DNA of 30,692 nt, from positions 1 to 30,692 of the IMG/VR virus record IMGVR_UViG_3300032293_001336; one strand, written 5' to 3'. The DNA is from a virus. Positions 9,132-16,964 of this stretch are shown piece by piece (position 1 is the first letter of the stretch; each line of letters starts with the position of its first letter). Both the position numbers and the translations under genes were made by a program. Under the pieces are notes generated by a model. The model was not told the DNA's origin. It saw only the letters and a list, made by a program, of their open reading frames with translations, and did no database searches.

Positions 9132-9745
9132 GCCTCAAATGGAGGGAAGGGCGGGTTGATCGACCAGTCGGCGAGACCTCTGGTGCGGGCGGCAAATCCT
9201 TCGAGCGGGTCGGCAGTGGTGTGCTTTCTCTCACCGGCATCGACGAAGGTCGCAGTGCGGAGCCTCGCCTCGGCGAGCATCTCCATCGTGTCCCGCTTGC
9301 CCATGTCGGCGGTGAGGGGCATCGCAATGCTTGAAGCGAGTCGGTAGACCATGACCTCGACGAAGATCGGGTCGAACAGACCTGGGTCAGTGATCCGCTT
9401 CACATAGGTGATCTTCGCCTCCTGCGCGTCCGTCAGGATCGAGCGTCCCTCGAAGGTGTATTCATCGGCGATCTTGCTCGCCTGCGATCCGTTGAGCGTA
9501 GAGAGCCGCAGGAAGTCACTGGGGACCGGGTAGGCATATGCCCATCGAAAGGCTGGGGTCGTCCCTGCCGTAAGCACTGCGCGGCCCGTGGCGAAGTTCC
9601 AGGCATGCTGCCGCAGGAGCGAGTCGCGCACCATCTCAAGGTTCTCCCGGCATGCGATGGCAGCAGGTGAGTTCTCGGCGATATCCGAGATTCGCGGCTC
9701 CCCCAGGCGGGAGAGTGCCATGTTCGCGAGATCGGTGTTGGTCAT
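9128..9745 (-). CDS. Tail tubular protein A (gp11-like adaptor)
   Basis: The 205-residue product matches gp11-type tail tube proteins in length and in the hallmarks [37 protein letters not shown], the PVPSDFLRL segment and the C-terminal TFVDAGERK. These proteins form the ring between portal and nozzle. The gene is the first after the tRNA, so it would be translated from its own start. The end overlaps the fibre-fused paralogue by ATGA. The two tandem copies could assemble together in one dodecameric ring, or occupy two stacked rings (inference). Confidence 0.92.
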   Translation of the reverse strand: MTNTDLANMALSRLGEPRISDIAENSPAAIACRENLEMVRDSLLRQHAWNFATGRAVLTAGTTPAFRWAYAYPVPSDFLRLSTLNGSQASKIADEYTFEGRSILTDAQEAKITYVKRITDPGLFDPIFVEVMVYRLASSIAMPLTADMGKRDTMEMLAEARLRTATFVDAGERKHTTADPLEGFAARTRGLADWSINPPFPPFEA

Positions 9746-9758
9746 CGTCGGGCAGGAG

Positions 9759-9830
9759 TTGCGGGAAGGGGAATCGAACCCCTCCTTGAGGGATATGAAC
9801 CCTCCGTCCTAACCGATAGACGATCCCGCG
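9759..9830 (-). tRNA. tRNA with CAU anticodon, initiator-like (C1 opposite A72)
   Basis: Read on the minus strand, the 72-base sequence folds as a full cloverleaf. The acceptor is CGCGGGA/TCCCGCA, with the first position C opposite A72 unpaired and the other six paired. The D arm is GTCT/GGAC with GG in the loop, the anticodon stem is GAGGG/CCCTC with loop TTCATAT (anticodon CAU), the variable region has four bases, and the T arm is AGGGG/CCCCT with loop TTCGATT. The discriminator is A and no CCA is encoded. The C1-A72 mismatch plus three G:C pairs at 29-31:39-41 are the known identity features of bacterial initiator tRNA. The D arm instead has U11:A24, which is elongator-like and resembles tRNA-Glu. 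It lies between a terminator and the tail tube gene. Confidence 0.88.
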
Positions 9831-9880
9831 TTTTGAAAAGAGACCTCCCCCACCCAGGATAAACCGAAGGTGAGGGAGGT
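9831..9880 (-). terminator. Rho-independent terminator after the capsid operon
   Basis: On the minus strand a 12-bp stem, ACCTCCCTCACC with GGTGGGGGAGGT (one G-T wobble), encloses a 14-base loop and is followed by CTCTTTTC. It ends the transcript of the capsid and 158-residue genes, and lies directly before the 5' end of the tRNA. Confidence 0.82.
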
Positions 9881-9895
9881 GAACCGGTGCGCAGG

Positions 9896-10372
9896 TTAGC
9901 CCACCGAGTCAGTCGAGTAGAAGGCGAGGTAGATCTCGATGACGTCGGTCGCCGCAAGGTCGGTTGCTGCTGCCTCGGTGATCGTTACCTGGAGGTAGTC
10001 ATCCGCATCGAACGACTGGAGGACGTCGGCGGAAGTTCGAGCGAACCCAACAGGAGTCCCGTCCGTAGCGCAGGTTCCTGCCCCCGAAATAGCGGTGACG
10101 GTACCGTCAGCACTCACCTTCTCAATCGTGAATCCTGCGAGGACCGATCCGGTCACGCCGACCACCTTGGAGAGTTCGGGGATGAGAACCCCAGAGCAAC
10201 CGACCTTGCCGAGGATGATGTCGTCATTAGACGCGACGGCAAGTCCAATCGTGATTGGGGCGAAGTGAGCGATCTTCAAGTTGGCTTGAAGGCGGCGCAT
10301 GTTCGCCACCACGTCCCGCTTGTAGGCAGATTCGAGTTGTGCTGTTCGTTCCGTAGAGTTTTGAGATGCCAT
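9896..10372 (-). CDS. Probable head or head-tail structural protein (158 aa)
   Basis: The product has a charged helical N-terminus (about residues 1-35) and then an Ala/Val/Thr/Asp-rich body typical of small beta-sandwich virion proteins. It follows the capsid gene by 40 bases and precedes a strong terminator, so it shares the capsid transcription unit. An AAAGGA about ten bases before the ATG is one of the few SD-like sites in the window. A decoration or head-completion role is likely from position and co-expression, but I do not recognise a named family. Confidence 0.78.
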   Translation of the reverse strand: MASQNSTERTAQLESAYKRDVVANMRRLQANLKIAHFAPITIGLAVASNDDIILGKVGCSGVLIPELSKVVGVTGSVLAGFTIEKVSADGTVTAISGAGTCATDGTPVGFARTSADVLQSFDADDYLQVTITEAAATDLAATDVIEIYLAFYSTDSVG

Positions 10373-10412
10373 GAGATTGGTTTCCTTTCAGTGTTGAAGT
10401 TCAGATGTCCGA

Positions 10413-11330
10413 TCAGGGAGTGGTGTAGTCTCGGTCGCAAGCGATGGTGACGACTCCCTTCTCGAACCGGCGCATGAACCCGAGGGTCGCGTAGGCAGAG
10501 ATCTGGAGCGCATGCTGCTGGGTCGGGAGGACATCCATGTGAACTTCCAGTTTCTCAGGTGCCATGTAGATGCCTCGCTTCGCCGAGTAGGCAAAGAGGG
10601 TATCGATGTTGCCGGTCAGTTTCTCGATCCGGTTGGTCATCACGGTGGTGAACCCGAAAAGCTTCGAGTCCTTGCCTTCGAGCCAACGACCGATCAAGTT
10701 CGACCAGACGTCATTGGTGCCGCTTTCAAGTTCGGCAATGAGTTCGTCTTTGGCCTTGGGGTTCATCGCGAGGATGATGTCCTCCTCTTCGGGGTAGATG
10801 TCGTTCTCCTCGAAGATCTTCATCGCGGCGCGAAGCTTTGCGGTGTTGAGGTGCGAGTTCGCAGTTCCGGTGCTGACAGAGACCTTCTGCTCTTCGGGGA
10901 GGTCGATGGCGGTGATGTAGGGTTCCTGACCACCGTAAACCGTCGCGCCCGCAGCAAGGCAGACTTGGGTATCGATCAGTCGGGCATATGCCGCTTTCAT
11001 GGCCTGGATGGTCTCGGAGTCGGGCAAGGCCAACTTCCCAAGAAACTCCTTGTCCCACTTGTCGAAGATCGCCTGATCGTAGAACGGCACCTTCGTCAGT
11101 TTGCGGGCGTGAAGCTCAGCCTCGGTCGGAGCGGACTGCTGGAGACGACCGGATCGAGTCTTGAACTCGCGAGGCTCAAGAGAGTTGTAGATGTTCTCTT
11201 TGCCGTCGAAACCTTCGACCTTGATGCGGGAAGCGAACTTCGAGTGAAGTTGCTGGATCTCGTGTTCGAGATTGTTCGTGAATTCGCGACGGAATTCTTC
11301 GGGAATGGTATGTGCGACAGATGTAGCCAT
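10413..11330 (-). CDS. Major capsid protein
   Basis: I start the gene at ATG 11330 (MATSVAHTIPEEFRREF), giving 305 residues. The frame is open further upstream, but that part crosses a terminator and has an unlikely composition. The sequence fits the capsid family common in T7-like and related podoviruses that follow a scaffold gene: an N-terminal EFRREFTNNLEHEIQQLHSK helix, a central ATVYGGQEPYITAIDLPEEQ, then ANSHLNTAKLRAAMKIFEE, and a C-terminal part containing GFTTVMTNR. The family adopts the HK97 fold. The gene is flanked by terminators at 11501-11544 and downstream at 9831-9880, so it should have its own promoter in the 170-base leader and be expressed at a separate, high level. Confidence 0.9.
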   Translation of the reverse strand: MATSVAHTIPEEFRREFTNNLEHEIQQLHSKFASRIKVEGFDGKENIYNSLEPREFKTRSGRLQQSAPTEAELHARKLTKVPFYDQAIFDKWDKEFLGKLALPDSETIQAMKAAYARLIDTQVCLAAGATVYGGQEPYITAIDLPEEQKVSVSTGTANSHLNTAKLRAAMKIFEENDIYPEEEDIILAMNPKAKDELIAELESGTNDVWSNLIGRWLEGKDSKLFGFTTVMTNRIEKLTGNIDTLFAYSAKRGIYMAPEKLEVHMDVLPTQQHALQISAYATLGFMRRFEKGVVTIACDRDYTTP

Positions 11331-11500
11331 AATTGTGGAATGGGTAAGAGTTGGGAGATGCTCCGAACTGCTTGGTAGTCCCGGTGGGGGCCTCGCGTTG
11401 GTATGCGTGCCTTCGTCCGGTAGTCCCCATTCCTGAGGGCCATTTGAAGAACTGATGTCAGGGTTTTGCGCCAAGGTTGTGAAGCGCAAGCGGAATATGC
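11331..11500 (-). promoter_or_regulatory. Leader between terminator and capsid gene; promoter expected but not identified
   Basis: This 170-base stretch holds no separate gene. Because it lies after a strong terminator, a promoter for the capsid unit is expected here. I see no convincing -35/-10 pair. A short inverted repeat, TTGCGC...GCGCAA on the minus strand, lies near its upstream end. Confidence 0.35.
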
Positions 11501-11544
11501 AAAAAAAATCCCCGCCCTGGTAGAACCACCAAACCAGGACGGGG
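11501..11544 (-). terminator. Strong rho-independent terminator between scaffold and capsid genes
   Basis: On the minus strand CCCCGTCCTGGT pairs with ACCAGGGCGGGG (one mismatch) around an 11-base loop and is followed, after one A, by eight T residues. It separates the scaffold gene (stop at 11568) from the capsid gene (start at 11330). Confidence 0.93.
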
Positions 11545-11567
11545 AACAAGCACCGAGATGCTTAGAA

Positions 11568-12398
11568 TTATCTGCGGGTCGCCGCTTCTCTTGCTGCCTC
11601 TTCGCGATAGAGAGAGTGAAGCTTTTCGCGAATGGCAGAGTCGCCTGACCGATACTTCGGATCCGCCAGGATCGTCTGGATCTGCTCTTGTAGACTCACT
11701 GAAGCAGAGGACTTGCCCCCAACGGTGGTCGAGTCGGGGCGATAGTCTGCCGTGAGCAGGTCGAGGGCGCGGAGCACATCGACACGGGGGAGCATCGTAT
11801 GGCTCAGGTCGAGCACATCACTGACCCTCGACTCGATGTCGCCGACTCGGAACTCGAAGTCGTCTCCCCACTCATTTGCGAGGGCGCGCTCTGCCTGCTC
11901 AGTCTGCGCGACCACCTGCGCATCAAGCTTCGCCTGTGTGGCGACGAGACCGTTGAACTGGTCCTTGGAAAGGCCGAGTGAGTGAGCAGTCTCCTTCCAC
12001 GGTTTGAGGGACTCAGGGTCGAACCCTGGCAACGCGTTGACCTCCTCGGCAGTGACCTCGTATTGGTCTGCGGTCTCCGGGACTCCGAGTGCCTTGCGGA
12101 AGGCATCATGGTCCTCCGGGGACGCTGAGTCGCCGGGAAGCTTGATGTATCCTTCAAGCTTTTTCGAAAGTGCTGCCTTTGTCTCCTTGAACGCGTCCTC
12201 GAATGCCTCTCGGCTTTTGAATTGCGAAAGGAACGGTTGCCTGTCTGCTCTTTCCGGCGGCAGGACTCCATACCATGGTTCGTTGCCGGGTTGGGAGACG
12301 GTAGACTCGATGATGCCGGGAGATCCGAACGAGCCTGGATCGCCGGTCGATCCTGTTGGTTCCGGTGCCGATGCCGGTGCGGAAAGAAGGTCACTCAT
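11568..12398 (-). CDS. Capsid assembly scaffolding protein
   Basis: This 276-residue acidic protein has a Pro/Gly/Ser-rich disordered N-terminus (about 1-50), a helical, charged body including FKSREAFEDAFKETKAALSKK and repeated GLSKDQFNGLVATQAKLD, and a basic helical C-terminus (LHSLYREEAAREAATRR). Scaffolds of this type bind the capsid shell with a basic C-terminal helix and leave during maturation. Position between portal and capsid genes is diagnostic in podoviruses. The gene overlaps the upstream gene by ATGA and ends just before a strong terminator. Confidence 0.87.
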   Translation of the reverse strand: MSDLLSAPASAPEPTGSTGDPGSFGSPGIIESTVSQPGNEPWYGVLPPERADRQPFLSQFKSREAFEDAFKETKAALSKKLEGYIKLPGDSASPEDHDAFRKALGVPETADQYEVTAEEVNALPGFDPESLKPWKETAHSLGLSKDQFNGLVATQAKLDAQVVAQTEQAERALANEWGDDFEFRVGDIESRVSDVLDLSHTMLPRVDVLRALDLLTADYRPDSTTVGGKSSASVSLQEQIQTILADPKYRSGDSAIREKLHSLYREEAAREAATRR

Positions 12399-12742
12399 AC
12401 CGGAAGAGTCCTCCCTTCGTAGCGGGCCTTGAACTCATCGGGTGAAAGGTTTGCCCTTGCCCACTCGACGACGACTGGGGTCTTGTCACCCAGCATCTTG
12501 TCTTGGTGTGCTTCGAGGAATGCCTCGAAATCAATCTGCCGGTTTGACAGTTGCTGCGTCCCTTTGACCGGCGCAGAGGATGCGGCAGGCTGGGGCGCGA
12601 CGACCGGCACAGGCGACTCTGCCTTGTCAGTGTCTGAGCGGAAGGTCGCGGCGTAGAGTTTGTCGAGGTTCTCGTTGGAGATGTTCCCCTTGAACTGGAT
12701 CCCCTCGTTGGTGAGGGCATCTTTCTTTTCGTCTCTGGTCAT
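12395..12742 (-). CDS. Small conserved-looking head-region protein (115 aa)
   Basis: I place the start at ATG 12742, which overlaps the stop of the upstream gene (ATGA), giving MTRDEKKDALTNEG. The N-terminal 35 residues resemble a small helical peptide-binding fold (HeH/LEM-like pattern: alternating charged helix, GI-F-G, then SNENLDKLYAATF). The middle is a Pro/Ala/Val linker (about 45-70), and the C-terminal part is helical (FEAFLEAHQDKML). The overlap at both ends places it firmly in the head operon. A scaffold cofactor or head protein is possible. No firm family call. Confidence 0.75.
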   Translation of the reverse strand: MTRDEKKDALTNEGIQFKGNISNENLDKLYAATFRSDTDKAESPVPVVAPQPAASSAPVKGTQQLSNRQIDFEAFLEAHQDKMLGDKTPVVVEWARANLSPDEFKARYEGRTLPV

Positions 12743-13032
12743 GTGGTTGGTTCTGGTTTGGTTGCTGTCACCCCGAGGTTTGTGCCACGGGTCAAAAGGG
12801 TGAAGATGACGTCGCACTGACCGTCTCGGAATGCTGCCATCTCAGGAGACACTCCAATCCCGAACCTGGGGCGGGTCGGGTTGATCGCATGCACCAGCAT
12901 GTTGATGAGTTTGTGCCCGTGCTGGTTGGCAAAGACATTGCGGAAGAGTCTCTTCGTATCGTCCATCCTGACCGAGAATGCCTCAGATGTCTCCCCAGGT
13001 AGCGGGGTGAAGAGGATGTCGTCGATGCTCAT
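12739..13032 (-). CDS. Bbp19-like small phage protein
   Basis: The 97-residue product contains FRNVFANQHGHKLINMLVH followed by FGIGVSPEMAAFRDGQCDVIFTLL. This fits the small Bbp19-type family found beside portal genes in many short-tailed phages (pattern: F--VF----G--VL--L, then A-R-GQ---V--I). The function in the family is unknown. It overlaps the portal stop by ATGA and the next gene by ATGA, so all are probably translated together. Confidence 0.75.
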   Translation of the reverse strand: MSIDDILFTPLPGETSEAFSVRMDDTKRLFRNVFANQHGHKLINMLVHAINPTRPRFGIGVSPEMAAFRDGQCDVIFTLLTRGTNLGVTATKPEPTT

Positions 13033-14660
13033 CGGGTTGCACTTGCCAGCTTCGCGACCGTGTCACCCTCTTCGAGCATTGCCGCCTCCTGCTCAGCCTG
13101 TGCTTGCGCCTCTGCACGTTGCATCCGCATCTGGTCGCGGAACTCCTCCGAGACGAGGGACGATTCGAGCAAGCCGGTGTTGCGAGCGTAGGTGCGGAAC
13201 CCATCGTCGAGGTCGAGGTTGTCGAGCACCTCGGGGCGGAACTGCGCGATCTGACCGGCCAGGTTGAGAGTGTCGAGGAAAGCGTCGTTGTGGATCGTCT
13301 GGAGAGCGAGTGCCATCCGGCTGGAGTAGACGATGTTCGGGGGAGGGATGAAGACGTTCCCGTCGCCGAGATCCTGCACCAGTTGCTTCGGAGCCGGGGG
13401 GAATGCGCCCAGCCCGAGGAGGATCGAGAAGATCTGGCGACAGATCGGATCGTTCAGTTCTCTGGTCTTGCGGGCGAAGGTCGGCGAGAAGTTCGGGAGC
13501 CGGTCGTTGCGACGTTGCCGCACCTCCTCTGCCGTCATTTCTTTGCCGATGGGCACCGAGGCTAAAGCCTGGAAGAGTTCAACGTGGAAAGCGTTGTTGA
13601 TCTGTCGCTTTCTGAACTCGGTGCGGTCCTCACCCACCATGTAGTTGCCGGGATCCCCGAAGTAGCGGGGGGCATTGCTCATGTCCGGGGCGTAGGTGAT
13701 GCCTCGCGCCCTGAGATCGATCTGCTCCTCGAAGTCTGCCGGGGCGATGACCGGCGGGGTGACCTGCTTCTCGACGAGGGTGTCGAGTTGTTGTTGCATG
13801 TAGTTGAGTTGCCGCGCATCGAACAGTGCCTCCATGCCGGGACTGCGACCATAGGGGCATCGTCCCCACTTGAGGTGCCGGTGGACTGCGAACGGTGACT
13901 CGTTGAACCCTGACTCCTTGAGGATGGTCTTGGATTGCTTGTGGATCCAGATGGACGCAATGGGGGCATGCGCCATGATCTTCTTGAACCGGTCCCGCTC
14001 AGTGCGGGGGCCGATGAAGTGGATGATCTCGAAGTCCTTTCTGTCGGCTTTCTTGACGTCGCCGAGGCACTTGTAGATCTGTTCGGGCAGGTTCTTCTCA
14101 CCGAACTTGTCAGCGCAGTCCCTTGCCGAGAGTTTATGAACTGCGAAGAGCGTGTCCACCTCGCGAAGGTGGTTCTCAAGGATCGAATACTCGCCGACTT
14201 GGAATGCCTCAAAGTGCAGACCATGCTTGCTGTTCTCGCGAATGTGCAGTCCCGAGGTGCCATATCGACCGTCCTGCCCGTAGACGTCATGGATCTCGGC
14301 GTAGAAGTTGGTGTTCGCGAGCACCTCGGCAGTGATGTCGGTGCATTCCGAATACCATGACTTGATCTTGTCATCACCTCGAAACATGCGAGGAGCGTTG
14401 AACGCAAACCACTTGGTCTCGCTCGGCGTCAACCAGGACATGCACCCTGCGGCGAACGTCTCGGCAGCAGTCTTGATCGTTGAGTCGAAGATTGCCGCTT
14501 GTCCCGAGATGCTAGGTGTCCATCCCGTCGCCTCGTCGAGACCGATCTCCCGGTTGAGCGGGTCGGCGTGAGTGGCTACGTCGCGCCAGATCGAGCACAT
14601 TGCGAGACGGATCTGATCCGCCTGCGCCTGCCGCTCCAATATGGTCACTGCGTTGGTCAT
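13029..14660 (-). CDS. Portal (head-tail connector) protein, T7 gp8-like
   Basis: At 543 residues the protein matches the gp8-type head-to-tail connector family in length and order of motifs: an N-terminal helical part (RLAMCSIWRDVATHADP), the SWLTPSETKWFAF segment, a central KWGRCPYGRSPGMEALFDAR with LNYMQQQLDTLVEKQVTPP, then the characteristic EMTAEEVRQRRNDRLPNFSP and a Gln/Glu/Ala-rich C-terminus. Twelve copies form the ring through which DNA passes and on which terminase docks. It overlaps its upstream neighbour by ATGA. Confidence 0.95.
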   Translation of the reverse strand: MTNAVTILERQAQADQIRLAMCSIWRDVATHADPLNREIGLDEATGWTPSISGQAAIFDSTIKTAAETFAAGCMSWLTPSETKWFAFNAPRMFRGDDKIKSWYSECTDITAEVLANTNFYAEIHDVYGQDGRYGTSGLHIRENSKHGLHFEAFQVGEYSILENHLREVDTLFAVHKLSARDCADKFGEKNLPEQIYKCLGDVKKADRKDFEIIHFIGPRTERDRFKKIMAHAPIASIWIHKQSKTILKESGFNESPFAVHRHLKWGRCPYGRSPGMEALFDARQLNYMQQQLDTLVEKQVTPPVIAPADFEEQIDLRARGITYAPDMSNAPRYFGDPGNYMVGEDRTEFRKRQINNAFHVELFQALASVPIGKEMTAEEVRQRRNDRLPNFSPTFARKTRELNDPICRQIFSILLGLGAFPPAPKQLVQDLGDGNVFIPPPNIVYSSRMALALQTIHNDAFLDTLNLAGQIAQFRPEVLDNLDLDDGFRTYARNTGLLESSLVSEEFRDQMRMQRAEAQAQAEQEAAMLEEGDTVAKLASATR

Positions 14661-15004
14661 CCCAGCATGGACTTCCCTCCACCCAGCAGGCTGGAAAGGG
14701 GTCGTCCGAAGTTGTAGGAAGATCTCCCCGCGCCTCCCATCTTGCGGCGCATCGCATCCTCGTCCTCGATGTATTGCGTCTCGACGTTCTGGTTCTGGTC
14801 GAGGGCGGCGAGTGCGGCGGCAGACTCTTTCTCTGCGGCAATGAGGGCGGCAGACTGAGCAGCAGACGCTCGACGATCTTGTTGCGCACTGCGAACCGCA
14901 ACACGGTTAGCTTGACGAGACGCTCTTGCCTGTTGTCGAGCAGTCTGCGCGGCGATTGCGTTAGCCTGAGACTGAGCCTTTGCGAGTTTCTGTTTTCCAC
15001 CCAT
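14657..15004 (-). CDS. Ala/Gln-rich helical phage protein (115 aa)
   Basis: Start chosen at ATG 15004 (MGGKQKLAKAQSQANAI), since the longer frame upstream lies inside the neighbour's coding region. Residues about 5-75 form one long Ala-, Gln- and Arg-rich helix or coiled coil. The C-terminus is Gly/Ser-rich (GGAGRSSYNFGRPLSSLLGG). The composition is like that of small internal or tape-like virion proteins encoded between terminase and portal in podoviruses. It overlaps the upstream gene by 44 bases in another frame and the portal start by ATGA. Function unknown. Confidence 0.72.
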   Translation of the reverse strand: MGGKQKLAKAQSQANAIAAQTARQQARASRQANRVAVRSAQQDRRASAAQSAALIAAEKESAAALAALDQNQNVETQYIEDEDAMRRKMGGAGRSSYNFGRPLSSLLGGGKSMLG

Positions 15005-15335
15005 GCCCAAAGGGAGTTTGCGCCAAGGGGTGGATCCGCAAGCTGTTTTTTCGGACGTAGGAAACGAGTGGCAGAGGGGAGGGGATGTATCGACCGAACT
15101 GGGACGGGTCTCCTGCGGCAAGGTAGCAATGCCAGCAGTCGGGATCTTGGAACGTCACCCAGGGATCGTCGAAGAGGAGGTGGTTCGAGCGAGTGTCCAC
15201 CGGTCGGATCAGGAGGAAGACAGTCGGAGTCGAGATGACAACCCCGGAGAACAGGTGTGCGGCGATTGCCTCATGTAGCCCTATGTTGTCTGGGTCTGCT
15301 GCTTGGAATTGAGCCGCGAGATCGAATGGGGTCAT
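14961..15335 (-). CDS. Conserved podovirus protein downstream of terminase (124 aa)
   Basis: The ATG at 15335 overlaps the terminase stop (ATGA), giving MTPFDLAAQFQAADPDN. The protein has a helical N-terminus, a hydrophobic strand block (SGVVISTPTVFLLIRPVD), then PWVTFQDPDCWHCYLAAGD and SPLPLVSYVRKNSLRIHPL. Proteins with a W--YLAAGD and L--V-W-R-N--L---P pattern are often found between terminase and portal genes in T7-like phages, with no agreed function. Its 3' end overlaps the next gene by 44 bases. Confidence 0.7.
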   Translation of the reverse strand: MTPFDLAAQFQAADPDNIGLHEAIAAHLFSGVVISTPTVFLLIRPVDTRSNHLLFDDPWVTFQDPDCWHCYLAAGDPSQFGRYIPSPLPLVSYVRKNSLRIHPLAQTPFGHGWKTETRKGSVSG

Positions 15336-16948
15336 GTCAGGACGGTGCCTCTCTTTCGGGTTGGTTGATCCTCTCCTCGGAACCCGGCGATGACAGTCGA
15401 GGATCTCCTGCCGGTCGAGACGCTCGCCTTGACCAGTCCCCTCGACAATGCCTCGGCATAGGTGCGGACAGAGTCGGCGAAGTGGGAGCACAGGTCGTGG
15501 ACGGGGACGGAGCGAACGATGCCGGTCGATGCCTCGATCTTCTTTCGGTATCCTTCAAGGCGACCTATCAGCGACGGCAGTTTCGCCCCCATCTCTGAGA
15601 AGATCGGCTCATCCATTCTCACATGGAACCAGCAATGAGGGAGGATGCGCCTCACCTCATCGATACCGACCCAGGTGTCAGGGATCCTGGGGACGACGCT
15701 GATCTGCTTCCTCGGGATGCCGCACTCGACCAACTGCTGCAAGTATGTCTTGCCGGATCCCTTGTCAGTGATCTCGCAATCGTGTGGAAGGAAGTGTGTC
15801 TGGATCGGGCCGAACTCCATCTCCCATGCCCTGATGACGTCGGCGACCCCGGCAGCACCGGCACCCTCTCCAACGCACCCGGTGTGGAAGTTGTGTGCCT
15901 TGCCTGCGGGCTGGATCAATGCTCCTGCCATGTTGTCCGATGAGCCGAGATCCCATGCGGTGAAGAGCGGATAGCCTTTCTCCAGTGGGAATGCGACGAC
16001 CCTCTTCTCTGCGCGGACAGACTTGAGTTCCGGGTAGATCTGCCCAGGGACGATCTGCCGGTCAACCTCATCGATCACGGTCGGGAACTGCTGCCACATC
16101 TCCTCGCCCTGCTCGGCCTTGCGCTTCTCATAAAATGCCTGCCGGTCGAGCGGGATCTTGATGCCGTGCTTCTTCTCGATGGCGGCGAAATATTCCGTCG
16201 TCTCGGCTCGACTCGGCTTGAGACCCGGCAAGGTGTAGCTTGGGTGACCCCACCATGGGAAGAAGTGGAGTTGCCAGTCGAGGGCGGTGAGTTGCTCCAC
16301 CTTCGCCGCTTCGAGGGCAAGCTGGAACACGTTGTAGCACTCACCCCACTGACCTCCCTCCATGGTCGTCTCGATGTCGATGATGCCACCGGGCGGGAGT
16401 GAGTTGAATGCCCCCCTCTTGATGCCGGTCGCCTTGGCGGGGAACTTCGCGGAGATGGGTCCGTATTCCGATATGTGGAGGCGTTGCGGAGTCCTCCCGG
16501 TAAACGCGACCCCTGCGGTGATCTTGCTGCCGTTTGCCCATTGCATCTCTCCACCGGCATCCTTGCTGAGCGGGTTGCCTTGCTTGATCAGCGTCCACAG
16601 TTGCGCGATGGCGAAGTTCGGGTGGAGGTGACCGTTGGCCCATGCGAACCTCGCGAACCCCAGCTTGGCGAAGGCGTCATCCTTGGTGAGGTCGATGATC
16701 CCCGCACTCATGTGCGCGTTGAAGATGCAGTCGTCGAGGTTCGAGATCACGATCCAAGTGCTCATGCCAAGCTTCCGCGCCTTCGGGATGAAGTTCCGGT
16801 TGTGTCTGGCGAGCATGAATTGCCTCTGCTCGGACCTCATTACGAACGGGATCATCCGCCCCTCCTCGTCGAGGATGAGGTAGAGGTTCTCCATGCGCCA
16901 CTGCTTCGAGGAGAGTTGCGCTTGGAGGGCTTTGAGTTCGGACTCCAT
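15332..16948 (-). CDS. Terminase large subunit
   Basis: I start at ATG 16948 (MESELKALQAQLSSKQW), giving 538 residues. The open frame upstream lies inside ssb and reads as out-of-frame sequence. The ATPase domain shows a Walker-A-like KARKLGMST at about residues 56-64 and a LHISEYG motif (157-163) in the Walker B position with Glu161. The nuclease domain starts at FTAWDLGSSDN (Asp333, Asp338), continues through LPHDCE (388-392) and ends with VHDLCSHFADSVRTY (about 473-487), the usual spacing of the RNase-H-like acidic residues. It cuts and pumps DNA through the portal. The gene lies 16 bases after ssb, with the small subunit just beyond. Confidence 0.93.
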   Translation of the reverse strand: MESELKALQAQLSSKQWRMENLYLILDEEGRMIPFVMRSEQRQFMLARHNRNFIPKARKLGMSTWIVISNLDDCIFNAHMSAGIIDLTKDDAFAKLGFARFAWANGHLHPNFAIAQLWTLIKQGNPLSKDAGGEMQWANGSKITAGVAFTGRTPQRLHISEYGPISAKFPAKATGIKRGAFNSLPPGGIIDIETTMEGGQWGECYNVFQLALEAAKVEQLTALDWQLHFFPWWGHPSYTLPGLKPSRAETTEYFAAIEKKHGIKIPLDRQAFYEKRKAEQGEEMWQQFPTVIDEVDRQIVPGQIYPELKSVRAEKRVVAFPLEKGYPLFTAWDLGSSDNMAGALIQPAGKAHNFHTGCVGEGAGAAGVADVIRAWEMEFGPIQTHFLPHDCEITDKGSGKTYLQQLVECGIPRKQISVVPRIPDTWVGIDEVRRILPHCWFHVRMDEPIFSEMGAKLPSLIGRLEGYRKKIEASTGIVRSVPVHDLCSHFADSVRTYAEALSRGLVKASVSTGRRSSTVIAGFRGEDQPTRKRGTVLT

Positions 16949-16964
16949 CACCGTTGATCTGCCT

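Noticed and set aside
9759-9830. Reading the CAU tRNA as tRNA-Glu because of its D arm
   Set aside because: The anticodon loop is fixed by a perfect GAGGG/CCCTC stem with U33 before CAU. A UUC anticodon would need a broken stem.
10512-11378. 288-codon open frame on the plus strand opposite the capsid gene
   Set aside because: It mirrors the codon structure of the capsid gene on the opposite strand. Its translation has no recognisable motif, and all neighbours run leftward.
10413-11549. Longer capsid start at 11549
   Set aside because: The extension would begin just before the terminator hairpin and read through it. The capsid family N-terminus matches the ATG at 11330.
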